The position numbers and the translations under genes were made by a program. From Pararhizobium capsulatum DSM 1112 (GTDB taxonomy: Bacteria > Pseudomonadota > Alphaproteobacteria > Rhizobiales > Rhizobiaceae): DNA of 64,000 bases. The notes under the pieces were generated by a model, which searched no databases, was not told where the DNA came from, and saw nothing but the letters and a program-made list of their open reading frames with translations. This document shows positions 17,746 to 26,266 of the stretch, in pieces. The stretch is taken from positions 186,001 to 250,000 of the forward strand of contig NZ_JAUSVF010000001.1 of NCBI RefSeq assembly GCF_030814475.1. The letters are read 5' to 3'. The number at the start of each line of letters is the position of its first letter. The first letter of the stretch is position 1.

Positions 17746-18660
17746 ATGAACGAGACCGCCCATTCCTTCGAGACCCTCCTGAAACGCGACGCGGCGGCCA
17801 TCGAGGGCTGCCTGCGCGATATCCTGTCGCCAACCGTGCGCGGCGACGAGATTGAGCGGCCAACCGCCCTGCTCGACGCCATGCGCCACGGCGTGCTCAA
17901 TGGCGGCAAGCGGCTGCGCCCTTTTCTGGTCATGGAAAGCGCGGCTTTCGCCGGTGGCAACCGGGAAGCAGCGCTGCGGGTCGGAGCGGCACTCGAATGC
18001 GTGCATTGTTACTCGCTGATCCATGATGACCTGCCGGCCATGGATGACGACGACCTGCGCCGCGGCCAGCCGACCGTGCATATCGCCTATGGCGAGGCCA
18101 ATGCCATCCTTGCCGGCGACAGCCTGCTGACACTCGCCTTCGATATCATCGCAGCGCCGGAAACCCACCTACCGGATACAGCCAAGACGGCGCTCATCCT
18201 TGCGCTAGCCCGCGCCTCCGGCATCGGCGGCATGGCCGGTGGGCAGGCACTCGATCTTGCCGCCGAAGTCTCCTCACCGGACGAGGCAGGCATCGTGACA
18301 TTGCAGGCGATGAAGACCGGCGCACTGATCCGCTTTGCCTGCGAAGCCGGTGCGATCATCGCCGGCAGCAACCCGGAAGAGCGCCAGCTCCTGCGCCGTT
18401 ACGGCGAGAAGACCGGCCTTGCCTTCCAGCTCGCTGACGATCTTCTCGACCTGACCGCCGATACCGAGACCATGGGCAAGACGACCGGCAAGGACAAGGA
18501 TCGCGGCAAGGGAACCCTGGTGGCGCTGTACGGCATGGACTGGGCCGAAGAGACGCTCTCCCGGCTGGTCGCGGAAGCCGGCGCGCTGGTCGCGCCTTAC
18601 GGCGAAAAGGCAAAGGTCCTGATCGAGGCGGCACGCTTCGTCGCACGACGAACCCACTGA
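17746..18660 (+). CDS. ispA: Farnesyl diphosphate synthase (polyprenyl synthetase family)
   Basis: 304 residues from the ATG at 17746, near the usual IspA length. An in-frame ATG at 17716 would add ten residues. The first aspartate-rich motif is [10 protein letters not shown] near residue 95, and the second is L-A-D-D-L-L-D near residue 228. A G-G-K-R-L-R-P motif lies near residue 53. IspA condenses IPP with DMAPP/GPP to make FPP for undecaprenyl phosphate, quinones and hopanoids. It is convergent with ispG, an upstream enzyme of the same isoprenoid route, with a 16-bp gap. Confidence 0.92.
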   Translation: MNETAHSFETLLKRDAAAIEGCLRDILSPTVRGDEIERPTALLDAMRHGVLNGGKRLRPFLVMESAAFAGGNREAALRVGAALECVHCYSLIHDDLPAMDDDDLRRGQPTVHIAYGEANAILAGDSLLTLAFDIIAAPETHLPDTAKTALILALARASGIGGMAGGQALDLAAEVSSPDEAGIVTLQAMKTGALIRFACEAGAIIAGSNPEERQLLRRYGEKTGLAFQLADDLLDLTADTETMGKTTGKDKDRGKGTLVALYGMDWAEETLSRLVAEAGALVAPYGEKAKVLIEAARFVARRTH

Positions 18661-18676
18661 CGGGCAACAATTGCCG

Positions 18677-19930
18677 TTACTCGGCGGCGGCCTGCCCCTG
18701 ACCGAAGCGCTTCTCGATGTAATCGGACACCAACCGCTCGAAATCGCCGGCGATGTTCGTGCCGCGAATGGTCATCGCCTTCTTGCCGTCGATATAGACG
18801 GGCGCGGCCGGCAGCTCGCCGGTGCCGGGAAGCGAAATGCCGATATCGGCATGCTTGCTTTCGCCCGGACCGTTGACGATGCAACCCATGACGGCAACCT
18901 TAAGTGCCTCGACGCCCGGATATTTCTCGCGCCAGACCGGCATGTTCTTGCGGATATCGTCCTGGATCTTCTGGGCCAGTTCCTGGAAGACCGTGGATGT
19001 CGTGCGGCCGCAGCCGGGACAGGCGGCGACGACAGGAATGAACTGGCGGAAACCCATGACCTGCAGCAGCTCCTGCGCCACTTGCACCTCGCGGGTGCGA
19101 TCGCCACCGGGCTCCGGCGTCAGCGAAATGCGGATTGTGTCGCCGATCCCCTGTTGCATGAGGATACCGAGCGGGGCGGAAGACGCGACGATGCCCTTCG
19201 AGCCCATGCCGGCTTCAGTCAGGCCAAGGTGCAGAGCATGGTTCGAGCGGGCCGACAGCATCGCGTAGACGGCAATCAGGTCCTGCACGGCGCTGACCTT
19301 GGCGGACAGAATGATACGGTTGCGCGGCAGGCCAATCTCTTCGGCAAGCTCGGCGGAAATCAGGGCCGATTGCACGATCGTCTCGCGCATGACCTGCTGT
19401 GCCGTCAGCGGAAAACCCTTGGCCTGATTATCGTCCATCAGCCGGGTCAGCAGTTCCTGATCGAGAGAGCCCCAGTTGACGCCGATGCGCACCGGCTTGT
19501 CGAACCGGATCGCCTGCTCGATGATCTCAGCGAACTGCTTGTCCTTCTTTGCCTTGAAGCCGACATTGCCCGGATTGATGCGATACTTAGCCAGCGCCTC
19601 GGCACAAGCCGGATGATCGGCCAGCAGCTTGTGGCCGATATAATGGAAATCGCCGATCAGCGGCACATCGAGACCAAGCCGCTCAAGCCGCTCGCGAATT
19701 TTCGGTACTGCTGCCGCACTCTCGTCGCGATCTACGGTGATACGCACCATCTCTGAGCCGGCGCGATGCAGGGCGGCGACCTGCGCCACCGTTCCGTCGA
19801 TATCGGCGGTATCAGTATTGGTCATCGACTGGACGACCACCGGCGCACCGCCACCCACAATCACGCCGCCGACATCGACGGCAATGGAAGCCCGGCGCGG
19901 CTGCGGGTTGAAATCGAAGGACGAAGACAT
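18677..19930 (-). CDS. ispG: 4-hydroxy-3-methylbut-2-enyl diphosphate synthase
   Basis: 417 residues. An N-terminal TIM-barrel part begins with the conserved [11 protein letters not shown] block. The C-terminal reductase part carries the [4Fe-4S] ligands in A-C-P-G-C-G-R-T near residue 308 and [10 protein letters not shown] near residue 350. IspG reduces MEcPP to HMBPP, the penultimate step of the methylerythritol phosphate pathway. A 150-bp gap upstream should contain its promoter. Confidence 0.96.
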   Translation of the reverse strand: MSSSFDFNPQPRRASIAVDVGGVIVGGGAPVVVQSMTNTDTADIDGTVAQVAALHRAGSEMVRITVDRDESAAAVPKIRERLERLGLDVPLIGDFHYIGHKLLADHPACAEALAKYRINPGNVGFKAKKDKQFAEIIEQAIRFDKPVRIGVNWGSLDQELLTRLMDDNQAKGFPLTAQQVMRETIVQSALISAELAEEIGLPRNRIILSAKVSAVQDLIAVYAMLSARSNHALHLGLTEAGMGSKGIVASSAPLGILMQQGIGDTIRISLTPEPGGDRTREVQVAQELLQVMGFRQFIPVVAACPGCGRTTSTVFQELAQKIQDDIRKNMPVWREKYPGVEALKVAVMGCIVNGPGESKHADIGISLPGTGELPAAPVYIDGKKAMTIRGTNIAGDFERLVSDYIEKRFGQGQAAAE

Positions 19931-20080
19931 GAACGCCTCTTGGAAATGATCGGCAACTTGCTTTCAGGTGGATGACGAAAGCACAGATGTCAACGGCAAG
20001 ATCATTCCTTGACGGCGAATTGATGACAGACAAAGCGTGCTGAAAGGTCGCCGGGCCGCCATCGCACCCCGGCGTAGAGG

Positions 20081-21268
20081 TCAATGACCGCCGTTCCGGT
20101 CGGCATGAACTGCGTGATGCGACAGCAGCAGCACCACGATGAACAGGATCGGAACGCACGTGAAGATGACAGCGAAGCCCGTATGCTCAGCGATGAAACC
20201 AATCAGCGACGGTGCAAACAGCATGCCGGAATAGCCCATGAAGGTCGCGACCGACAGCCCGATGCCCGGCGCCAGCCCCGGCATGTTGCCGGCGGCCGAA
20301 AAGGCGATGGGCACCATGTTCGAGATACCGATACCGGCAAGCGCGAAACCGAGGATCGCCAGCGGTGCGTTGGGTGCCAAGCCGGCAAGGACGAGACCGA
20401 CGAGCGCTGTCAGCGTGCAGACGCGCAGCGTCTTCACGCCGCCGAAGCGATCGCGAACATGGTCGCCGGCAAAACGCATGATCGCCATGGTCGCGGAGAA
20501 GGCGGCGAAACCGAAGCCCGAGAGCGCAACGGAAGCGCCGAGCTCGTTGCGCAGATAAAGCGCGCCCCAATCCAGCACCGTGCCTTCCGGCACCATCGAG
20601 AACAATGCGACGAGACCGATCAGCCAGGGTAGTGGCGTCAACGGCAGCCGCAGTCTCTCCTTGGCCGTATCCGGATGCGGCTGGTCATGCAGGATCATCG
20701 GCCAGGCAATTGCAAGCACCGAGAAGCAAACGATGGTGACGAAGATCGCATGCGGCAGGACCCCGAAATGCGCAATGAACACGCCGCCGATGGCCGAACC
20801 GATCAGGCCACCAAGGCTCCAATAGGCATGACAGGATGACATGATCGCGCGGCGCATGGTCTTTTCGACTTCGACTGCATTCGCATTCATCGCTACGTCC
20901 ATGGCGCCGACGAAGCCGCCAAGCAGGAACATGGCGCCGATCGCCACCCAGACATTGGGAACCAGCGTCAGAAGCAGGAGCAGCGGCGAGAGAATGATCG
21001 CCGTGACCCTCACCACTTTCTGCGAGCCAAGCTTGGCGATAAAGCCGCCAGCAATGGGCATCAGCACCAGCGACCCCACACCAAATGTCAGGATCAACAG
21101 GCCGAGAACGCTTTCGCCGATGCCAAGCGTATTCTTGAATTCCGGAATTTTCGGCGCCCAGCTGCCGGTGACGAAGCCGTTCATCAGGAAAAGCAGCGAG
21201 ACTGCCAGCCTGATCTTCGGCATATAGCCCGACCGCACGGCGGGCGTTGGATTCGTGTGTTGATCCAT
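20081..21268 (-). CDS. MFS transporter, YbjJ-like
   Basis: 395 residues with about 12 hydrophobic segments. The segment G-A-M-D-V-A-M-N-A-N-A-V near residue 122 is typical of the YbjJ/FucP-related branch of the major facilitator family. The start at 21268 has GGAGGAG six bases upstream; the first 18 residues are polar and the hydrophobic N-terminus follows. It is the last gene of an apparent operon, DeoR regulator, VOC protein, MFS, with 26 bp between VOC and MFS. The operon suggests a regulated metabolite importer or exporter; the substrate is unknown. Confidence 0.82.
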   Translation of the reverse strand: MDQHTNPTPAVRSGYMPKIRLAVSLLFLMNGFVTGSWAPKIPEFKNTLGIGESVLGLLILTFGVGSLVLMPIAGGFIAKLGSQKVVRVTAIILSPLLLLLTLVPNVWVAIGAMFLLGGFVGAMDVAMNANAVEVEKTMRRAIMSSCHAYWSLGGLIGSAIGGVFIAHFGVLPHAIFVTIVCFSVLAIAWPMILHDQPHPDTAKERLRLPLTPLPWLIGLVALFSMVPEGTVLDWGALYLRNELGASVALSGFGFAAFSATMAIMRFAGDHVRDRFGGVKTLRVCTLTALVGLVLAGLAPNAPLAILGFALAGIGISNMVPIAFSAAGNMPGLAPGIGLSVATFMGYSGMLFAPSLIGFIAEHTGFAVIFTCVPILFIVVLLLSHHAVHADRNGGH

Positions 21269-21294
21269 TCTATTCTCCTCCGGCCGCGGCCGGG

Positions 21295-21678
21295 TTAGAT
21301 CATGATTTCGATGATGTTGCCGTCAGGATCCGTGAGGACCGCCTCATAAAAGCCGTCGCCCGTCATGCGGGGCGGCGAAACCAGAATGTCGCGGCGGGCG
21401 GCCACCGCAGCCAAGGCATCGACAGCCCCACGGCTGCCGAGCGAAAGCGCGATATGGGCATAGCCCGCCCGTTCCGGCATGCCGCCAGCAGCGTCGATCC
21501 ATGGACCTTGCATGATCTCAATCGTTGGCCCGTCCGCGAGCGAGAGGAACCGCGAAACGAATCCCTGACGCCTTGCGCTCTCATAGCGTTCGCCGATCTT
21601 GGCGCCGAAGGTCTCGGCCCAGAAAGAAGACAGACGCTCGATGTCCTGTGTCCAAAGTGCCACATGACCGATCCGCAT
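21295..21678 (-). CDS. VOC-family (glyoxalase/dioxygenase fold) protein
   Basis: 127 residues, one VOC module. It begins M-R-I-G-H-V-A-L-W and ends D-P-D-G-N-I-I-E-I, both typical of the fold. Likely metal ligands are H5, a histidine near residue 75 (Y-A-H-I-A-L) and the glutamate near residue 123, the three-ligand pattern of glyoxalase I-type enzymes. The reaction is unknown. Its ATG shares one base with the stop of the DeoR-family gene, so translation is probably coupled. Confidence 0.82.
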   Translation of the reverse strand: MRIGHVALWTQDIERLSSFWAETFGAKIGERYESARRQGFVSRFLSLADGPTIEIMQGPWIDAAGGMPERAGYAHIALSLGSRGAVDALAAVAARRDILVSPPRMTGDGFYEAVLTDPDGNIIEIMI

Positions 21679-22463
21679 CAGTTTCTATCCCTTGTGAGCA
21701 CGACATCGATGCCGATCTTGCGAAACGCAGAAAGGGATGCAGCCGAGGCTCCGTCTTCGACGATCAGCGTGGTGCATTGATCTGCGGGAACGACCGCGTG
21801 CGGCGCGGATGTCCCGATCTTGTCCGCTGTTACCGCCACCAGAACGGCGGCGCTCTGCTGCGCCGCGAGGCGTTTGAAGGCAGCATCTTCATAATCGAAG
21901 GCGGTGATGCCGGCACCGACATCGATGCCGCAGGCACCGAGAATGCAAAGGTCGGGCCGCAAAGCCAAGATTTCGCGCTGCGCCGCCGACCCGACGGCAC
22001 CGCCGACCTGCCGGTCGATCCGACCACCGATCACGATGATTTCGACGCCAATCTTGTCCAGAAGTGCTGCTGCAATCAGTGGCGTGTTGGTCACCGCGAC
22101 CAGCCTGATATCGGCAGGTAGAGCCTGCGCAATAGCCAGATTGGTGGAGCTCGCATCGAAGAATACGGTCATGCCACTGCGGATGAATGACGTCGCGGCA
22201 ACGGCCAGCGCCTGCTTGCGATCGGTCAATTCGGCAACGCGCTTTGCAAGGGAGGTTCCGCCGGGTGCAAGTGGCAAGGCGCCGCCGTAAACGCGCTCGC
22301 AAAGTCCCGCAGCTGCCATTTCCCGGAGGTCGCGGCGGATGGTATCTTCCGAGACGCCGAATTCCTTCGCGAGATCGACGGCAAGGACACGACCGGACGA
22401 TTTCAGCCGATCCTGAATGATCGCTTGCCGCTGGCGAAGAAGAAGGTCAGTTTGCATATTCAC
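21678..22463 (-). CDS. DeoR/GlpR-family transcription repressor
   Basis: 261 residues. The N-terminal winged helix-turn-helix (residues 8-62) contains the DeoR signature V-S-E-D-T-I-R-R-D-L. The C-terminal sugar-phosphate-sensing domain (residues 80-240) has the expected F-F-D-A-S-S-T and G-G-x-x-D motifs. Such repressors usually respond to a phosphorylated sugar or polyol and control their own operon, here probably the VOC and MFS genes. It is divergent from the amino-acid ABC transporter, with a perfect inverted repeat in the spacer. Confidence 0.9.
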   Translation of the reverse strand: MNMQTDLLLRQRQAIIQDRLKSSGRVLAVDLAKEFGVSEDTIRRDLREMAAAGLCERVYGGALPLAPGGTSLAKRVAELTDRKQALAVAATSFIRSGMTVFFDASSTNLAIAQALPADIRLVAVTNTPLIAAALLDKIGVEIIVIGGRIDRQVGGAVGSAAQREILALRPDLCILGACGIDVGAGITAFDYEDAAFKRLAAQQSAAVLVAVTADKIGTSAPHAVVPADQCTTLIVEDGASAASLSAFRKIGIDVVLTRDRN

Positions 22464-22565
22464 TCAATCGTGCACAAGTCGGCATAAAAACGCAAAACCA
22501 CGCATAGCAGCATTTTTACGGAATTCAACGGATTTTCGCAGAAATTGCTGGCGTGGCGCTTGATT

Positions 22566-22585
22566 TTTTGACCGCGAGGTCAAAA
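22566..22585. promoter_or_regulatory. Perfect 8-bp inverted repeat, candidate operator
   Basis: TTTTGACC-GCGA-GGTCAAAA is an exact palindrome with a 4-nt centre in the 269-bp divergent region between the DeoR-type gene and the ABC transporter. A position between two divergent starts favours a protein-binding site over a terminator. Confidence 0.5.
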
Positions 22586-22732
22586 TTCCGCTCAGGCTCG
22601 TGAAAAATGAGAAAAACTTTGCCGTTTCCCGATGATCTTGAAGTTTTGTGCGCATTCAACCTCGTCACAAAATGCGATTGTCCCGACATCCCGGCAGACG
22701 GGCCGGATGACAAGAAGAATGGAAAAATTGCC

Positions 22733-23509
22733 ATGAAATGGACCCACACCCTCCTCGCTGCCGCAGCTTTCGCCCAGCTGGTAGTTGCCGGCGCTGCCCA
22801 TGCCGGTTCCAACCTTGATGACGTCAAGTCGGCCGGCGTGCTGAAGATCGGCACCGAAGGCACCTACGCGCCGTTCACTTTCCATGACACCTCCGGCGCG
22901 CTCGTCGGCTTTGATGTCGAAATCGGCGAAGCCGTTGCCAAGAAGCTGGGCGTCAAGGCCGAGTTCCTGGAAGGCAAGTGGGACGGCCTTATCGCCGGCC
23001 TCGACGCCAACCGTTACGACACGGTCATCAACCAGGTGGGTATCACCGAAGAGCGCCAGCAGAAGTATGACTTCTCCGAACCCTACATCGCCTCCAAGGC
23101 CGTGCTGATCATCAAGGCTGACGACGACAGCATCAAGGCTTTTGAAGACCTGAAGGGCAAGAAGGCGGCACAGTCGCTGACCAGCAACTTCGGCAAGCTC
23201 GCCCAGGCTTCGGGCGCCGAACTCGTCGGCACCGATGGCTTCGACCAGTCCATCCAGCTCGTTCTAACCGGTCGCGCCGATGCAACCATCAACGACAGCC
23301 TCTCCTTCCTCGACTTCAAGAAGCACAAGCCGGATGCACCGGTGAAGATCGCCGCCGAGCAGGCCGACGCCGATCATTCCGGTATCATCATCCGCAAGGG
23401 CGAGCCGGAGCTTCTGGAGGCGATCAACAAGGCGCTTGCCGACATCAAGGCCGACGGCACCTACGACGCGATTTCGCAGAAGTATTTCGGCGCAGACGTC
23501 TCGAAGTAA
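22733..23509 (+). CDS. Amino-acid ABC transporter, periplasmic binding protein (cystine type)
   Basis: 258 residues. A signal peptide (residues 1-24) ends in A-G-A-A-H-A. The mature part follows the polar amino-acid binding fold (SBP_bac_3), with G-T-E-G-T-Y-A-P-F-T-F-H near residue 41 and the W-D-G-L-I-A-G-L-D block near residue 83. These segments most resemble the cystine-binding protein TcyJ/FliY of enterobacteria, so cystine or a related amino acid is the best guess. The ATG at 22733 is chosen because the signal peptide begins there. Permease and ATPase genes follow. Confidence 0.88.
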   Translation: MKWTHTLLAAAAFAQLVVAGAAHAGSNLDDVKSAGVLKIGTEGTYAPFTFHDTSGALVGFDVEIGEAVAKKLGVKAEFLEGKWDGLIAGLDANRYDTVINQVGITEERQQKYDFSEPYIASKAVLIIKADDDSIKAFEDLKGKKAAQSLTSNFGKLAQASGAELVGTDGFDQSIQLVLTGRADATINDSLSFLDFKKHKPDAPVKIAAEQADADHSGIIIRKGEPELLEAINKALADIKADGTYDAISQKYFGADVSK

Positions 23510-23566
23510 TCGCTATCTGCGGTCAATCCTTCCGGTTTCACCGCTCCTTGCCCTTCGCTATAGTCT

Positions 23567-23591
23567 GATCCGCTCGGCCTCCGAGCGGATC
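23567..23591 (+). terminator. Strong hairpin between the binding-protein and permease genes
   Basis: GATCCGCTCGG (23567-23577) and its exact 11-bp complement (23581-23591) enclose a 3-nt loop, followed by GTTTCGTTTG. It lies within the operon, 57 bp after the binding-protein stop. It probably acts as a partial terminator or mRNA-stabilising end that keeps binding protein in excess over permease. Confidence 0.7.
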
Positions 23592-23614
23592 GTTTCGTTT
23601 GAAAGGACCTGTCC

Positions 23615-24295
23615 TTGCCCGCCTGGCTTCAACTCATGCTGGATTCGCTCCAGCCCCTCCTCTGGGCGGGCCTCATCTTCACCATACCGCTGACCCTCCT
23701 GTCCTTCGCGCTCGGGCTTGCGCTTGGCCTCATCACCGCGGTCGTCCGGCTGTTCGGGCCAAAGCCGTTGGTGGCTGTTGCCCGCTTCTATGTCTGGGTG
23801 ATCCGTGGCACGCCGCTGCTGGTTCAGCTCTTCGTGATCTTCTACGGACTTCCCAGTCTCGGCATCCTGCTCGATGCCTTTCCGGCAGCGTTGATCGGTT
23901 TCACCCTGAATATCGGCGCCTACACCTCCGAGATCATTCGTGCCGTCATCTCCTCTGTCCCGCGCGGGCAGTGGGAGGCAGCCTATTCGATCGGTATGAG
24001 CTGGAGCCAGGCGATGCGGCGAACGATCCTGCCGCAGGCGGCCCGCGTTGCCGTGCCGCCGCTCTCCAACACTTTCATCTCTCTGGTGAAGGACACCTCT
24101 CTTGCCGCCGCAATCACGGTGCCCGAGCTTTTCCAGACCGCCCAGCGTATCGTCGCCACCACCTACGAGCCGCTGATCCTCTATATCGAGGCCGCGCTGA
24201 TCTATCTGGCTTTGAGCTCGGTCCTTTCGACTTTGCAGGTGCGGCTTGAAAAGCGCTTCGCCCGCTATGGCGGCTTCCTGGAGGCACGCACATGA
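23615..24295 (+). CDS. Amino-acid ABC transporter permease (HisM/TcyL type)
   Basis: 226 residues with about five membrane segments. The EAA loop that contacts the ATPase is visible near residue 125 (W-E-A-A-Y-S-I-G-M-S) and is followed by I-L-P-Q-A. Only one permease gene is present, so it probably works as a homodimer. It overlaps the ATPase gene by 4 bp (ATGA), a sign of coupled translation. The gene starts at an ATG after a weak pyrimidine-rich leader. Confidence 0.9.
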   Translation: MPAWLQLMLDSLQPLLWAGLIFTIPLTLLSFALGLALGLITAVVRLFGPKPLVAVARFYVWVIRGTPLLVQLFVIFYGLPSLGILLDAFPAALIGFTLNIGAYTSEIIRAVISSVPRGQWEAAYSIGMSWSQAMRRTILPQAARVAVPPLSNTFISLVKDTSLAAAITVPELFQTAQRIVATTYEPLILYIEAALIYLALSSVLSTLQVRLEKRFARYGGFLEART

Positions 24296-25053
24296 TCGAG
24301 CTTTCCCATATTGAAAAACGCTTTGGCGACAATGTCGTCCTGAAGGATATCAGCGTTGCCATCGCCGAAGGCACGGTGACGGCGCTTGTTGGCCCCTCCG
24401 GCGGTGGCAAAAGCACCATGCTCCGTTGTATCAACCTGCTGGAAACGCCGACATCCGGCACAATCCGCCTGGGTGAGGAAACCATCCAGTTTTCACCCGG
24501 CAAGAAGACCGGCTGGGACGCGATCCAGCGCCTGCGCCGCCAGACCGGCATGGTGTTCCAGAATTTCCAGCTTTTCCCGCACCAGACGGCGATTGAAAAC
24601 GTCATGGAAGGTCTGGTGACCGTGCTGAAATGGCCGAAGGACAAGGCCCGCGCCCGTGCGCTGGAGCTTTTGCAGAAGGTCGGCATGGAGCACAAGGCGG
24701 ATGCATGGCCAGCAACGCTCTCCGGCGGTCAGCAGCAGCGCGTGGCAATCGCCCGTGCTCTTGCTCCATCCCCGCGCGTGCTGCTCTGCGACGAGCCGAC
24801 CTCAGCGCTTGACCCGGAGCTCGCCGAAGAGGTCGTGGAAGTTCTGAGCCGGCTTGCCCGCGAAGGCACGACGATGATCATGGCCACCCATGACCTGCGG
24901 CTCGCCTCGCGCGTCGCCGATCAGGTGCTGTTCCTGGATGGTGGCCTGATCGTCGAAAGCGGCGCGCCGAAGGCAATCTTCCAGACACCGGAGCGGGAGC
25001 GAACCAAGAAGTTTATTTCCTCGTTGAGCGCTGGCCACAGCTACGACATCTGA
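24292..25053 (+). CDS. Amino-acid ABC transporter ATPase
   Basis: 253 residues. Walker A G-P-S-G-G-G-K-S-T near residue 34, Q-loop V-F-Q-N-F near residue 87, signature L-S-G-G-Q-Q-Q-R near residue 144, Walker B V-L-L-C-D-E-P-T-S-A-L-D near residue 165, and the H-loop histidine near residue 200 (M-A-T-H-D). It belongs to the GlnQ/TcyN class and powers the importer encoded just upstream. It is convergent with the proline-racemase-family gene, with 17 bp between stops and no obvious terminator. Confidence 0.93.
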   Translation: MIELSHIEKRFGDNVVLKDISVAIAEGTVTALVGPSGGGKSTMLRCINLLETPTSGTIRLGEETIQFSPGKKTGWDAIQRLRRQTGMVFQNFQLFPHQTAIENVMEGLVTVLKWPKDKARARALELLQKVGMEHKADAWPATLSGGQQQRVAIARALAPSPRVLLCDEPTSALDPELAEEVVEVLSRLAREGTTMIMATHDLRLASRVADQVLFLDGGLIVESGAPKAIFQTPERERTKKFISSLSAGHSYDI

Positions 25054-25070
25054 CGCGGTATCACGACGCT

Positions 25071-26102
25071 TCAGCCGATGTTCGGCCACGTATCCGAGAG
25101 TCGGTAGCCCTGCTGCCACGGATCGGTCGGGTCGAGCATCAGCTGCGACGTGTGCGTAACCCATGCCCGCCCCGAAATCACCGGGCGGATGGCCCGAACG
25201 CCAGCGACGTCCGTTGTCGATTCGATATGGCAATGAAACTCCGAACCAATGATCGAGCGGCCGACAAAGGTTTCGCCGAGACCGATCTGGCCGCGGGCGT
25301 GCATGACGGCGAGCCGCGCCGAGCAGCCGGTGCCCGTTGGCGAACGGTCGATCTTGCCGGGGCGGATGGCGACGGCATTGCGGCCGGTTAGCACGCCATT
25401 TTCCCTGACAACAGGTGCCGCGATCTGGCAGAACGAGATATGGTCCCAGTCGGGATTGGCAGGATGGACGAAGCCAAGCTGCTCGTTCGCAGCCGCCGTG
25501 ATGCGCATGCCTGTGACAGCAAGATCCCGCGCCTCATCCGGCGCGAGCGAAAATCCCAGCCGATTCGCGTCGACGATGACAAAACTGTCACCGCCATAGG
25601 CGGTATCGACCGTCAGCGTTCCTATACCCTCGACCTCGATCACTGCATCGAGCTTTGCGGGGAAGGATGCGACGTTTCGGACATGGATACGCTCTGCCTT
25701 GCCATTAGCGCACTCGGCCCTGACATCGATGATGCCACCGGGCGCTTCCAGGATCATCTCGGTGATCGGCTCCTGCATCGGAATGATGCCGCTATCGAGC
25801 AGGACTGTGGAAACGCAGATCGAATTGGAGCCGGACATGGGCGGCGTATCGGCCGGTTCCATGATGATGAAGCCCATCTGGGCGCGTGGATCCTTCGGCG
25901 GCACCAGCAGGTTCACATGGCGAAAGACACCGCCACGGGGCTCGTTGAGCACGAAGTTGCGTAGCGTTTCATCCTGGGCGATGTAGCGGGACTGGGCCCA
26001 GAGGGTTTCTCCGGGCGGAGGCAACACGCCACCGACGATGACGTCACCCACTTCACCTTCGGCGTGAACGCCAATCACATGCACCACCTTGCTGCTGCGC
26101 AT
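25071..26102 (-). CDS. Proline racemase-family enzyme with a Ser/Cys active site, probable trans-3-hydroxy-L-proline dehydratase
   Basis: 343 residues. In true proline racemases and 4-hydroxyproline epimerases two cysteines act as acid and base. Here the first position is serine, in P-P-M-S-G-S-N-S near residue 90, while the second cysteine is kept in T-G-T-G-C-S-A near residue 255. Within the family this Ser/Cys pair is associated with dehydration of trans-3-hydroxy-L-proline, or with enzymes of mixed activity, rather than simple proline racemisation. The start at 26102 ([10 protein letters not shown]) is the family start; the frame extends to 26183. No other hydroxyproline gene is adjacent. 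Confidence 0.85.
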   Translation of the reverse strand: MRSSKVVHVIGVHAEGEVGDVIVGGVLPPPGETLWAQSRYIAQDETLRNFVLNEPRGGVFRHVNLLVPPKDPRAQMGFIIMEPADTPPMSGSNSICVSTVLLDSGIIPMQEPITEMILEAPGGIIDVRAECANGKAERIHVRNVASFPAKLDAVIEVEGIGTLTVDTAYGGDSFVIVDANRLGFSLAPDEARDLAVTGMRITAAANEQLGFVHPANPDWDHISFCQIAAPVVRENGVLTGRNAVAIRPGKIDRSPTGTGCSARLAVMHARGQIGLGETFVGRSIIGSEFHCHIESTTDVAGVRAIRPVISGRAWVTHTSQLMLDPTDPWQQGYRLSDTWPNIG

Positions 26103-26181
26103 TCCTGTTCCCTTTGTTGAATATGGCGATCGGGTCGCCTTTGGCGGGAACCATAGGCCAGCGCACAAAGTGAGGGGAAGC

Positions 26182-26217
26182 AAAAAGGCTCCGAGGCGGT
26201 TTGACCCTGCAGCCTTT
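26182..26217 (-). terminator. Terminator of pyc
   Basis: On the minus strand AAAGGCT (26211-26217) pairs with AGCCTTT (26184-26190), with further internal pairing possible, and TTTTT follows. It lies about 50 bp after the pyc stop codon. Confidence 0.75.
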
Positions 26218-26266
26218 CTTTATTTCATGGTGCCAGAAACAGGAAGCCCGTCTCCGGAAAGCTCAA

